Source of the DNA: Chloroflexota bacterium
GTDB taxonomy: Bacteria; Chloroflexota; Anaerolineae; Anaerolineales; Anaerolineaceae
Length of the DNA stretch: 64,000 bases
Assembly: GCA_021779955.1 (NCBI GenBank)
Contig: JAJXZS010000034.1
Span: 1-64,000, forward strand
Direction of reading: 5' to 3'
The notes under the pieces are model-generated. The model saw only the letters and a program-made list of their open reading frames with translations, had not been told where the DNA came from and did not search any database. Position numbers and translations under genes: made by a program. Positions 51,302 to 60,900 of this stretch are shown in pieces (the stretch's first letter is position 1; each line of letters opens with the position of its first letter).

Positions 51302-52084
51302 ATGGACAGCGAAGCGCCGAAAATCTACGAGAAGACCGAAAGAGTCAATGGGTTCGAGTGCGGATTCGACCGCCGTTGGAAACCGGCAGCGTTTTTCCAG
51401 CATTTGACCGAAGCGGCCGGCGAGCATGCCGAAGCCCTGGGTTTCGGTTTCGACAAAATGCTCGAAAGAAATCTATTTTGGATCCACTCACGCATGAAGA
51501 TCAGGTTCGCTGACTTTCCGAAACCTTACGATCTCATCACGATCCGCACCTGGCCGAAGACCATCCAGCAGAAGCTGTTCTTTATCCGCGATTTCGAGGT
51601 CCTGAATTCTGCCGGTCAAAGGATCGCCACAGCCACCTCGGCCTGGCTGGTGATCGATGCCACTACACGCCGCATGGTGCCTACGCAGGTGCTGAATCTC
51701 AGCCTGCCTGCAACACCAGGCAGGGCGGGCCTGGACGAAGCGCTCGAAAAACTGCCGCCATCGGCTTATGGCGAGGAAAAGCTGCGGGTGAAGGCGGGGT
51801 ATTCGGCGGTGGACATGCTTGGACACGTGAACAACAGCCGCTACATCGAATGGATTTGCGACAGCTTCCCGCTCGAACAATACCGCTCAAATACTCTGGA
51901 TTGGATGCAGATCAATTACGACCATGAAGTGCGGCCGGGCGAAGAGGTCAGCATCATGACAACCAACTACGACAGTGACGCTGATCTATGGAAGATCGAG
52001 GGGATGAATCAGAGCAATCCCGGCCGGGCTTTCGACGCCCAGTTGCATTGGAGAAGAAATTCAGAAGGGGAGCTTCCAAAATAA
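51302..52084 (+). CDS. Acyl-ACP thioesterase
   Basis: The 260-residue protein has a double hot-dog fold: the N-terminal half with FFQHLTEAAGEHAEALGFG and WIHSRMKIRFADFPKPYD, the C-terminal half with DMLGHVNNSRYIEWICDSF (the NxxH-type active site motif). FatA/FatB-like enzymes release fatty acids from acyl carrier protein. It stands alone before a tRNA. GAGAGGG precedes the start. Confidence 0.9.
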   Translation: MDSEAPKIYEKTERVNGFECGFDRRWKPAAFFQHLTEAAGEHAEALGFGFDKMLERNLFWIHSRMKIRFADFPKPYDLITIRTWPKTIQQKLFFIRDFEVLNSAGQRIATATSAWLVIDATTRRMVPTQVLNLSLPATPGRAGLDEALEKLPPSAYGEEKLRVKAGYSAVDMLGHVNNSRYIEWICDSFPLEQYRSNTLDWMQINYDHEVRPGEEVSIMTTNYDSDADLWKIEGMNQSNPGRAFDAQLHWRRNSEGELPK

Positions 52085-52128
52085 AACAGCCCCCGGAGTT
52101 GAAGGGGACCGCCGTGTTATAATCAAGG

Positions 52129-52210
52129 TGCCGAAGGTGGGAATCGAACCCACATTCCCGAGGGAACACGATTTTGAGTCGTGCGCGTCTGCCAATTCCG
52201 CCACTCCGGC
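52129..52210 (-). tRNA. tRNA-Leu (anticodon CAA)
   Basis: On the minus strand the acceptor GCCGGAG pairs with CTTCGGC (one G-U). The anticodon loop CTCAAAA gives CAA. A short variable arm (TTCCCTCGGGAA) and the TTCGATTC T-loop match class II tRNA-Leu. The length is 82 nt and the discriminator is A. Confidence 0.94.
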
Positions 52211-52264
52211 ATGCAGTGCAGAGTATAGCTGACAATCTCATCATGGTCAAGGGAAGTTAATCGC

Positions 52265-53335
52265 ATGCGTTTGGGAATCATTGGCCTGCCTCAAACAGGC
52301 AAAACAACCTTGTTCAATGCCCTCACCCGCGGATCGCAACCTACGGGTACGGCTTCCGGCAAGATCGAAATGCATACCGCCGTAGTGGATGTTCCGGATG
52401 CCCGGGTGGATGTGCTTTCGAACATGTTCAAGCCCAAGAAGACTATCTATGCCAAGGTAACGTATGTGGATATTGCCGGCCTGGATGGTTCCAATACCAA
52501 GGGCGAGATTTCAGGCAATTTGCTCAACCAGCTCGCGCAAATGGATGGCTTCATCCACGTTGCGCGAGCTTTTGAAGATGATAACGTCCCGCATGTCCGT
52601 GAGACGATCGACCCCTTGCGCGATATCCAGGCAATGGACAGTGAACTCGTGCTCAACGATCTGATCTCTACCGAGCGCAAGATCGAGCATCTGGCGGAAG
52701 AGAAGAAGAAAGGCGCCGGCAGGGATAAGTCGTTGATCGAACGCGAGAGCGTGCTTTTCAACCGCCTGCACGAGGCTTTGAGCAAGGAAATTCCGCTGCG
52801 CGATGTGGAAATCAGCGCCGAGGAAGACAAGCTGCTCTCCGGATTCGGATTCCTCAGCCGCAAACCGATGTTGGTCGTGCTCAATCTGGCGGAGGGCCAG
52901 GCTGCGCCGCAGGTGGATTACGGTCACAAGCACAGCCAGGTGGTTGCCCTGCAGGGCAAACTCGAAATGGACATTGCCCAGCTTTCAGAAGATGAAGCCA
53001 AAGAGTTTTTGACCGAATATGGCATCGAAGAACCGAGCTTGAACCGGATGATCCGCTATTCGTATGACTTGCTGGGATTGGAATCTTTCTTCACAGTAGG
53101 ACCCGACGAAGTGCGGGCATGGACGGTGCGGCGGGGAGCCACTGCGCCAGAGGCCGCCGGCGAGATCCATACCGACCTGCAGAAAGGGTTCATCCGCGCA
53201 GAAGTGATCGCCTACAACGATCTCATGGCGACGGGCGGGATGACGGAAGCCAAAGCAAAGGGAAAATACCGCCTGGAAGGAAAAGAGTACATCGTCCAGG
53301 ACGGCGACATTCTGAATATCCGGTTCAATATATAG
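52265..53335 (+). CDS. ychF: YchF/Obg-type GTPase-fold ATPase
   Basis: The 356-residue protein has the G1 loop GLPQTGKTTLFNAL, switch region VDIAGLDGSNTKGEI and the G4 region VVLNLAEGQ where GTPase-type NKxD is altered, which is why YchF prefers ATP. The C-terminal TGS-like domain ends AKGKYRLEGKEYIVQDGDIL. It binds ribosomes and is linked to redox and stress response. ATG 52265. A terminator follows. Confidence 0.93.
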   Translation: MRLGIIGLPQTGKTTLFNALTRGSQPTGTASGKIEMHTAVVDVPDARVDVLSNMFKPKKTIYAKVTYVDIAGLDGSNTKGEISGNLLNQLAQMDGFIHVARAFEDDNVPHVRETIDPLRDIQAMDSELVLNDLISTERKIEHLAEEKKKGAGRDKSLIERESVLFNRLHEALSKEIPLRDVEISAEEDKLLSGFGFLSRKPMLVVLNLAEGQAAPQVDYGHKHSQVVALQGKLEMDIAQLSEDEAKEFLTEYGIEEPSLNRMIRYSYDLLGLESFFTVGPDEVRAWTVRRGATAPEAAGEIHTDLQKGFIRAEVIAYNDLMATGGMTEAKAKGKYRLEGKEYIVQDGDILNIRFNI

Positions 53336-53362
53336 TGAAAAAACCGAAACCCGAATTCAATG

Positions 53363-53395
53363 AGAACCCGAGATCGAATGATCTCAGGTTCTTTT
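53363..53395 (+). terminator. Terminator after ychF
   Basis: GAACC and GGTTC (53363-53367, 53387-53391) extend an inner GAGATC/GATCTC stem; TTTT follows. It overlaps the last codons of surE on the other strand. Confidence 0.75.
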
Positions 53396-54218
53396 ATGGC
53401 TGCATTCGTTTGCGCATGTCTGCTTCGAAGCCGGCAAGCTTTACTCGGGAGGTGAGATTCAGGCTCAACGGGGTGACGGAAACCACCTTGTCGTGCCTGA
53501 AAGCCGTGATGTCGCAGGTTGGGTCAGCCAACTCTTCGTCGTGAATCACGATATGAGCCGAGACGTGAGCCGGCTTGCTCTCTGACGGCGGAACTGCAAA
53601 AGCTTCGAAATAGGGATAATCACTCAAGTGGGTCATCCGCCATGGAGTTTCGGGCGTGGCTTCGGCAGGGACGTTGACATTGAGGACGTGAACGTCTTTT
53701 GGCATCCTGTTCTCGAGCAAGAGCCGGGCGAACATGCGGGTGAAGGAGGCTGCTGCCGAGAAATCGACCTTTGTCGAGTAGCCGTAATAATCATCACTCA
53801 AGAGCTGCAGCGAAACCGCCAGGCCTGGCACTCCGTAGGATGCTCCCTCCAGGGCTGCGCCGACCGTGCCTGAAAGGGTGACGTCGGTGCCTGGGTTCTC
53901 GCCATAATTGATACCCGATACAATCAGGTCAGGTTTCTCTTTCATCACGATCAGGGCGCCGACCTGGACAGCCTGGGCAGGGGACCCGCCAACGGCATAG
54001 CATTCCCATTCCTGCTCGCCGATCCGCAGGACCGTGGGTTTGATCTCCCGGTCAGACCAGGAGGGGACGCTTCGCCCGGAGCCCGAATGCTGCTCACGAG
54101 GAGCAGCGACCGTAACATAACCGAGTGCGGAGAGGGCTTCGGCAGCCGCCCAAAGACCGGGCGAAAGAATACCATCATCGTTGCTGAGCAGTATTTGCGG
54201 TTTTTTGACGTTCATCAT
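53394..54218 (-). CDS. surE: 5'/3'-nucleotidase SurE
   Basis: The 274-residue phosphatase acts on nucleoside monophosphates under stress. It has LLSNDDGILSPGL (the metal Asp pair), SGSGRSV, VSGINYGENPGTDVTLSGTVG (the active-site SGxNxG) and NVNVPAE. Length is normal. A variant of the recurring palindrome lies within 20 bp of the start. It ends at the ychF terminator. Confidence 0.95.
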   Translation of the reverse strand: MMNVKKPQILLSNDDGILSPGLWAAAEALSALGYVTVAAPREQHSGSGRSVPSWSDREIKPTVLRIGEQEWECYAVGGSPAQAVQVGALIVMKEKPDLIVSGINYGENPGTDVTLSGTVGAALEGASYGVPGLAVSLQLLSDDYYGYSTKVDFSAAASFTRMFARLLLENRMPKDVHVLNVNVPAEATPETPWRMTHLSDYPYFEAFAVPPSESKPAHVSAHIVIHDEELADPTCDITAFRHDKVVSVTPLSLNLTSRVKLAGFEADMRKRMQP

Positions 54219-54250
54219 TAATTCTCGAAATAATTACCCGTTTTTGAAAT

Positions 54251-54277
54251 AGAAAAGGGTGGTCAAGAACCACCCTT
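54251..54277 (-). terminator. Terminator after tRNA-Arg
   Basis: The stem AAGGGTGGT/ACCACCCTT (54255-54263 with 54269-54277) is followed on the minus strand by TTTTC. Confidence 0.8.
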
Positions 54278-54284
54278 CATTCGA

Positions 54285-54358
54285 TGCCCCCGGCAGAATT
54301 CGAATCTGCAACCTTTTGCTCCGCAAGCAAACGCTCTATCCAATTGCGCTACGAGGGC
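54285..54358 (-). tRNA. tRNA-Arg (anticodon GCG)
   Basis: The acceptor GCCCTCG pairs with CGGGGGC (one G-U), and the anticodon stem TTTGC/GCAAA frames the loop TTGCGGA, anticodon GCG. The T-arm is GCAGA-TTCGAAT-TCTGC. The total is 74 nt with discriminator A. Most bacteria read CGC/CGU with ACG modified to inosine, so a GCG anticodon is unusual; the assignment rests on the loop read above. Confidence 0.85.
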
Positions 54359-54439
54359 GCGTTTCTGTTCTGTAAATATACCGCGAGCGAGCCGAATCGT
54401 CAAGGAATCCGGTATGGCGACGATGCAGGCCTGGCCAGC

Positions 54440-54769
54440 CTATTCGTTGTCATGGTTGTGGTTGAGGAGGAGCGCGGCGCGAGTATTTTGCTCAATGGAG
54501 ATCAATACGTCCACCACGCCGCCGATCGCCAGGACTACAGTTCCCAGGACTCCTTCGACGATGAAGATCAACACGCCAGCAACCACACCGCCGATCAAAC
54601 CAGAGCCCGGTGTGATGGCATAAAAACCCAGGTTCGCAAAGATGCTGTCATTTTCGGCAAAGATCAAGGGTAACATGATCAAGCTCACAAACGCGATGAG
54701 CAGCGAGATTGCGCCTACTATTTTCAGTGCAAGCGCAATCAAGGTCAGACCCTGGAATTTCCTCTGCAT
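54440..54769 (-). CDS. Small membrane protein, function unknown
   Basis: The 109-residue protein has two membrane helices: LIALALKIVGAISLLIAFVS, and a glycine-rich second segment with GLIGGVVAGVLIFIVEGVLG. It ends LLLNHNHDNE. GGGGAG precedes the ATG at 54769. It resembles small stress-induced membrane proteins only loosely; no family assigned. Confidence 0.6.
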   Translation of the reverse strand: MQRKFQGLTLIALALKIVGAISLLIAFVSLIMLPLIFAENDSIFANLGFYAITPGSGLIGGVVAGVLIFIVEGVLGTVVLAIGGVVDVLISIEQNTRAALLLNHNHDNE

Positions 54770-55451
54770 AAGAGACTCCCCAAAATCGTATATCTGGGAG
54801 AATACACCAGATGGCTGATTTTCGATAGATGGTTATTAAACATCAAATGCCGGAGTGAGGGGGGCACCCAGGCATTTGATGCTGAAAATAATAACATTGT
54901 TCAATTAAAATAGAATTAGGGTTTGATGAGAGTTTGTCACAATGGGTATTTTGGGAGAAAATATTCCAATACCTTTCGTTTTTGTTAATCCCGCTTCATA
55001 TTCATGATTTGAGGGAACTATAGAATATAGACACATCCAGGGCGGCAGCGATTTGGGTGATGATTTTATTGCCAGAGCTCTTGTTTAATTAGGTTAAGGT
55101 TAGTCACTGAACGAGGATTCATCCGGTTCTTGAGAGCAGACAAAAGAAGAAATCTTCAGAGGCTAAAGGTCAGACTTACTTGAGTCATTATCGCTCCACC
55201 CTAAATCGAGCATGGATCAAGATTCGGGCTTCGTCGAAGGATAAAGCTTTTGGTTTTTGGGATACACTCATTAATGATCGATCTAAAAGTCCTGCACAGT
55301 ATTCAAATACCTACTTAGAGCGGAACTACTTTGATGAGAAACGCGCCGGGAACCGGTTGTATTTGCTGGGTGAATCGAAGGCCTTTACGGTTCGACCAGT
55401 GAACCTATGCACTTTCGATGATGACGTTATGAATTTCGAGGGGGAAGATTC
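54770..55451. other. AT-rich gene-free stretch before the diguanylate cyclase gene
   Basis: About 680 bp without a supportable gene. It is AT-rich at 54880-55000. A small open frame (TTG 55180 to 55455) ends in an ATGA overlap with the next gene, but it has coding-unlike composition and no clear start. I see no GEMM-type c-di-GMP riboswitch. A long leader for the next gene is plausible. Confidence 0.4.
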
Positions 55452-57905
55452 ATGAGAGAAATCGATTTGAGCTCTTTATTCGGGACGATAAACGAGATGA
55501 TGCTGATGATCACGCCAGGCGGCATGATCGTCAAGGCAAACCCTGCATTAACCGATAAGCTTGGCTATCCGCCAAATGCTCTGGCAGGAAAATCGATCAA
55601 GTACATTCTGCCCAGCGAAGCGGCGGAAGAGATGGATCGGATCCTGCAAAAGATTGCAGAACTCAAGACCGGCTCATTTCGCCTTCCTTTTATCACCAAT
55701 CGGGGCGAAACATGCCAGGTTGAAATGGATATGAGCACCGGCACCTGGGACCAGAAAGATCTGATCGTTGCCATTTGCCGCGATGTAACCTACCGGACCG
55801 AGGTCGAGAAGGAAGAACGCGAGCAGCGAGTGCTGGCTTCAGCACTTGCGGACATGGCCATTCTTTTGAACTCGAGCCTGAATCTCGAAGAAGTGCTCGA
55901 TCGCATTCTCGATAATGTGGGCAGTGTGATACCAAGCACATCGTGCAATATCATGTTCGTCGAGGGCAATCATGCGCGAATCGTGCGCACGCGAGGGTAC
56001 GAATCGGTTGGCACCGAAGATCTCTTAAAGGCCCGCGTTTTTACTGTCAAGAAGATCAATTATCTGTACAAGATGGCCTATTCATTGCAACCCACAGTAT
56101 CTGAGGATACAGCGACAGATGCCAACTGGTCGCTAATACCTGAAGCCATGTGGGTGCGTTCTTATGTAGCAGCGCCAATCACTTTCCAGGGTAAACTGTT
56201 CGGCTTCATCAATTGCGACAATGAGAAAGCCGGTTTCTACAACCGCGGGCACGCGATGAAACTCAAATTATTTGCCGACCAGGCAGGTATTGCCATTGAA
56301 AATGCGGTTCTGTTCTCGGAAGCCAGGCGTCATGCACGGCAGATGACGCTGATCAACGATCTCACACGCGTATCGCTGGACTCGGACGATTTCGAAAACC
56401 TCCTCGAGAATCTACCTGCGCGCCTTAAGGAACTGTTCCAGGCACAAAATGTGTATATCAACCGCTGGGACGAGGCGGCCCAAACCGTCTATTGCATTGC
56501 CACAACCTATCCGCACAAAGCCAATTTTCACAAGCAGGTAAGCGAGTCCAGTGAAAGGTCGCTTACCCTATCCTGTCTCGAAGCGGGTAAAGCTGTCTAC
56601 ATTCACGGTCAACACAAGCTTTCCTCGGCAAAACGCAGCGACCGGGGAGTTTACTCAGAGAAGAACTTCCTGGCACTGCCGATGGTCGCCAATGGAGTAA
56701 AGATCGGCGCCATTGTGGCGGGATTTGCAGGCGACCATTCGAGTTCAGAGGTCGATCTGGCAATCGGTGAATACGCCGCAAATACGATCAGCCCCGTGAT
56801 TTCGAAGATTCTCTCTCTCGACCTTGAGCGGACGCAGTCTGAGCAATTGGGGCATGCGAACGCGCTCATTGCAGCCTTGAGCCGAGTTGGCACGTCCATC
56901 GTCAGCGCTGCAGACACATCGACAGTGATGAATTCACTTGGCAGCGAACTCGAAATGCTGGGAATCCACAGCATGATTGCTCTCATCGAGCCTGATTCGA
57001 ACTTTCTCGAGATTCGGTTCATCTCACAGGAGAGCACGATCTTGCCAGCAATCGAAAGAATGCTGCCTGAGAAGCACCTGATCCACAGGATTCCTGCCGA
57101 CAAGTTTCCGTTTTCGACCAATCTTTTCAAGGAGGGCAAACCACAGTTTATCGAAAATCCCGAGAGTATCGTTTCCTACATCATGCCCGAGATCGTAAGC
57201 CCATTCAAGCGGAGATTGCTGTCCATATTATCGATACGCAAGGATACGCGTGCGATGCTCCTGCCGCTAACGACTAAGGGAAGGATCAGCGGGGTGCTGG
57301 TGCTTTGGGGAGATCATCTCAAGCAGGTGGATACCGAAGCCTTTTCAATTTTTGGATATCAGACGTCTGCCGCTCTAGAAAATGCTGCACTGCTGGAGAC
57401 AATCAAGCGAATGGCTATCACAGATGAAATGACAGGAATATACAACCGCAGGGGGATAAACGAATACGGGCAGCATGAAATCGAAGTTGCCAAACGCATG
57501 GTTCGTCCCTTGAGCGCAATCATGTTCGACCTCGATCACTTCAAGGTCGTAAACGATACTTATGGACACCCCGTTGGCGATGAAGTGCTTTGCGAGATCG
57601 TCAGAAGGTGCAAGGAAAAAATACGAGAGATCGACCTTTTTGGTCGATACGGTGGTGAAGAGTTCCTGATTCTCGTTGTAGGTGCGGGGATCAAACAGGC
57701 AAGCATGGTGGCAGAGCGCCTGCGAGCCGTCGTTGGAGACAACCTCATTCAAACGGCAGCCGGTGATCTTGCCGTCACCATCAGCCTGGGCGTGACTGCC
57801 TTGTCGGACGATGTAATTACGATCGATGATATGATTAAAGAAGCGGATACTGCGCTCTACAATGCAAAGAATCGCGGTCGCAATAAAGTCGCAATAAAGG
57901 AATAA
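55452..57905 (+). CDS. Diguanylate cyclase with PAS and three GAF domains
   Basis: The 817-residue protein makes c-di-GMP. Order: PAS (1-120, MLMITPGGMIVKANPALTDK), GAF (about 130-285), GAF (about 300-455), GAF (about 475-640) and GGDEF (about 655-817). The active site is YGGEEF, and the RxxD inhibitory site REID sits five residues before GGEEF, so product feedback is expected. ITDEMTGIYNRRG opens the catalytic domain. No membrane segment, so it senses in the cytoplasm. The HD-GYP gene begins 7 bp after its stop. Confidence 0.93.
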   Translation: MREIDLSSLFGTINEMMLMITPGGMIVKANPALTDKLGYPPNALAGKSIKYILPSEAAEEMDRILQKIAELKTGSFRLPFITNRGETCQVEMDMSTGTWDQKDLIVAICRDVTYRTEVEKEEREQRVLASALADMAILLNSSLNLEEVLDRILDNVGSVIPSTSCNIMFVEGNHARIVRTRGYESVGTEDLLKARVFTVKKINYLYKMAYSLQPTVSEDTATDANWSLIPEAMWVRSYVAAPITFQGKLFGFINCDNEKAGFYNRGHAMKLKLFADQAGIAIENAVLFSEARRHARQMTLINDLTRVSLDSDDFENLLENLPARLKELFQAQNVYINRWDEAAQTVYCIATTYPHKANFHKQVSESSERSLTLSCLEAGKAVYIHGQHKLSSAKRSDRGVYSEKNFLALPMVANGVKIGAIVAGFAGDHSSSEVDLAIGEYAANTISPVISKILSLDLERTQSEQLGHANALIAALSRVGTSIVSAADTSTVMNSLGSELEMLGIHSMIALIEPDSNFLEIRFISQESTILPAIERMLPEKHLIHRIPADKFPFSTNLFKEGKPQFIENPESIVSYIMPEIVSPFKRRLLSILSIRKDTRAMLLPLTTKGRISGVLVLWGDHLKQVDTEAFSIFGYQTSAALENAALLETIKRMAITDEMTGIYNRRGINEYGQHEIEVAKRMVRPLSAIMFDLDHFKVVNDTYGHPVGDEVLCEIVRRCKEKIREIDLFGRYGGEEFLILVVGAGIKQASMVAERLRAVVGDNLIQTAAGDLAVTISLGVTALSDDVITIDDMIKEADTALYNAKNRGRNKVAIKE

Positions 57906-57912
57906 TCCAGGA

Positions 57913-60900
57913 ATGGCGGAAACGACTATCAATTCCAGCGCAGTTCCTCCGCCATCGGCTTCAGCCGGCGGCGAATTCGAGACGTTTGTTGCAAAGGTCA
58001 GCATGGCTGCATGCGTGCTCGACAGTGATGGCAGGATTCTTTACATCGACCCGGTCATCGCATCCGATAAAAAGCTCAAGGCTGGCGATCGGGCGATCAT
58101 TCACGAAGATCCAGTTTCCAAGAAAAAATATCTTCTCAATTCGGTTGATCAAGTTAATCTCCCATCGGGCGACGAAATCGGCTGCGTGATGGATTCGAGC
58201 TGGTGTGGCCAGCCCGCTCAATTTGTGATGCTCGAAGATGGACGCGCGGAAAAGCTTGCACAATTGCGCGAAAGCCAGAGGATGATGCAGACCCTGGTGA
58301 GCAATCTCCCGGGAATGGCATACCGCTGCAATTTCGACGCTGCATGGACAATGACCTACGTGAGCAGCCGTTGTTTCGAATTGACCGGGTATTCACAGGA
58401 CGATCTCGCCAATAACCGTTTCGTTTCCTATGGGGAATTGATCTTGCCGGCGGACAGGCGCAAGGTTTGGGAAACGATTCGGTCGGCAGTACTCGAAAAC
58501 AGGCCCTATCAGCTGACGTATCGCATTCAATCTAAAACTGGTTCTCTCAAGTGGGTGTGGGAGCAAGGTCGTACGGTTTACTCGGAAGAGGGCAAACGAA
58601 CCGGCATAGAGGGCTTGATCATCGATATCACCGACAGGCAGATCGCCGCAGAAGCCCTGGTCGAAAGTGAAGAACGCTACCGAAGCCTGTTACAGGCATG
58701 CCCCGATGCTGTGATCCTGATCGACCTGAAGAGTAATATCATGCTGTGCAATCAGAGACTCTGCGAGCTGGTGGGCGAGGCTGACCCAAGACACCTGATT
58801 GGAAAACCTGTGTTCAAGTTCCTAGATATTGGACAGCGCAGTGAGCAAGCCTCGAAGATCGCAAGGTCGTTGAGGAAAGACGCATCCGTCAGAGAAATGG
58901 GCACGATGATCATGGTCAACGGCAAACGCGTGCCAATCGAACTGAATATCGCCGCTGTACACAATTCCAGCGGGGCTCCAAATGGTTATCTTATCGTAGC
59001 CCAAAATATGAGCCAGCAAGATGAGACCCAACGTGCCTTACGGGAGAGCGATGCGATCTATCGTGTAATTGTTGAAGATAGCCCCCAGATGATCGTGAGG
59101 TTCAAACCGGATGGGGTGATCAGTTTTGCCAACGAGGCGTTTTGCCGATACTTTGGAGCCATGCGCCAGGAGTTGATCGGCAAGAGCTTAGAGGGTGTGA
59201 TCAATCGAACTTCCACAGGAGACTTCGAAAAAGTCCTCAAATTCGTGTCGCCGCAAATGGAACCTCTCGTCCAGGAATATCTGGAAAAGAAGGGCAAGGA
59301 TGACTCACGCTGGGTTCGCTGGGTCACCCGGTCGATCCTGGACAGTGAGAACCAGTTCATTGAGTACCAGACCGTTGGTGAGGACATTACCAGCCAGAAA
59401 AATGCAGAACAGACGCTCAGCGAATCGGAATTTCGATTTCGCGAACTGCTTGGCAACGTCAAGCTGATTGCCATCATTCTTGATTTACAGGGGACAGTCA
59501 CATACTGCAACACTTTCTTCTGTGATGTAGTGGGAATGAGCAAAGATGAAGTCGTCGGCAAGAACTGGCTGGAAAGTTTCATGTCCATCGACGATTCGAT
59601 CGCCTTTCGCAAATTGTTGCTCGAATGCGGGCTGACGGGAGTCATTCCTGCAAAAAGGGAAAATCTTATCATGACCAGACAAGGCGAGCAGCGCTTGATT
59701 GCCTGGACGAACACGACCCTAAGCGACAAAAACGGCCATATCACAGGCATCGCCAGCATTGGACAGGATATTACCGAGCGTAATTTTTCAGAAAAGATCC
59801 AGGCCGCGATCTACCAGGTTTCGCAATCAGCCAATCAGGCACACGACCTGGACCAGCTTTATCTCTCGATTCATCAGATTTTGCAGGAATTAATGCCGGC
59901 TGACAACTTCTTTATCGCGTTAATCGATGAGGAACAGGACCTGCTCAGTTTTCCTTATTTCGTTGACCAATTGGACACTCAACCCAAGCCCAAGAAGCCC
60001 GGCCGTGGACTAACCGAATATGTTTTGCGTACAGGTAAGACAGTACTTGTGAACCCCGAGGTGTTCAACCTTCTGGTCGAGGAAAATGAAGTCGAATCCA
60101 TTGGCACGGCGAGTGTAGACTGGCTTGGAGTGCCGCTCAAAGTCGAAAATCGCACCATTGGCGTAATGGTGGCGCAATCTTATTCCGAAGGGATCCGCTT
60201 CAAGTATCGAGACGAACAGATGATGGCGTTCGTGTCCACCCAGGTGGCGATGGCCATCGAGCGGAAGCGCGTAGAACAGGCGTTACGACGAAGCCAAAAA
60301 CGCAATGAACTGATCGTCGAGGCATCGACAGATGCCATTTTCGTCGAGACATTGGATGGAATAATCCTGGACTGTAATTCGGTGGCGACTCAACTCTACG
60401 GCTATTCGCACGAGCAGCTTTGCCAGATGACGGTCAGAGACCTGGTGCCTGCCGGCACAGAACCGGTCATGCCTGGGAACATAGGGCAGAACCTCGAAAA
60501 CCAGGCAGCCCTCGTTGAGACGGTGAACGTACGCGCCGATGATACGGTCTTTCCGATCGAGTTGAGCATGCGGCTGACGACCATCGAAGGCGACCAGGTG
60601 CTTGTGGCATACGTGCGTGATATCACCGAGCGTAAGCAAGCCCAGAATGCGATCATTGAGTCGGAAGCGAAATTCAGAGACCTGGCTGAGACGACCGCGG
60701 CCGGCATTTTCATCCACAGGGGCGAGAAATACCTCTACGTCAATCCGGCCTGGTGTCAGATGACCGGATATGGCGCCAACGAACTCAAAGAAATCAGAGT
60801 TTTCGACAAGGTATCTCCAGAATTGGTCGAAGATCTGAAGGAAAGATCGCGCATCCATTTGCGCGGCGCCCAGGATGTCGACCATTACGAGATCAAGTTC

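Noticed and set aside
55180-55455. Small open frame ending in an ATGA overlap with the diguanylate cyclase gene
   Set aside because: Only a TTG start, unusual AT-rich codon use and no family resemblance; it may be leader sequence. It could still be a real short gene.
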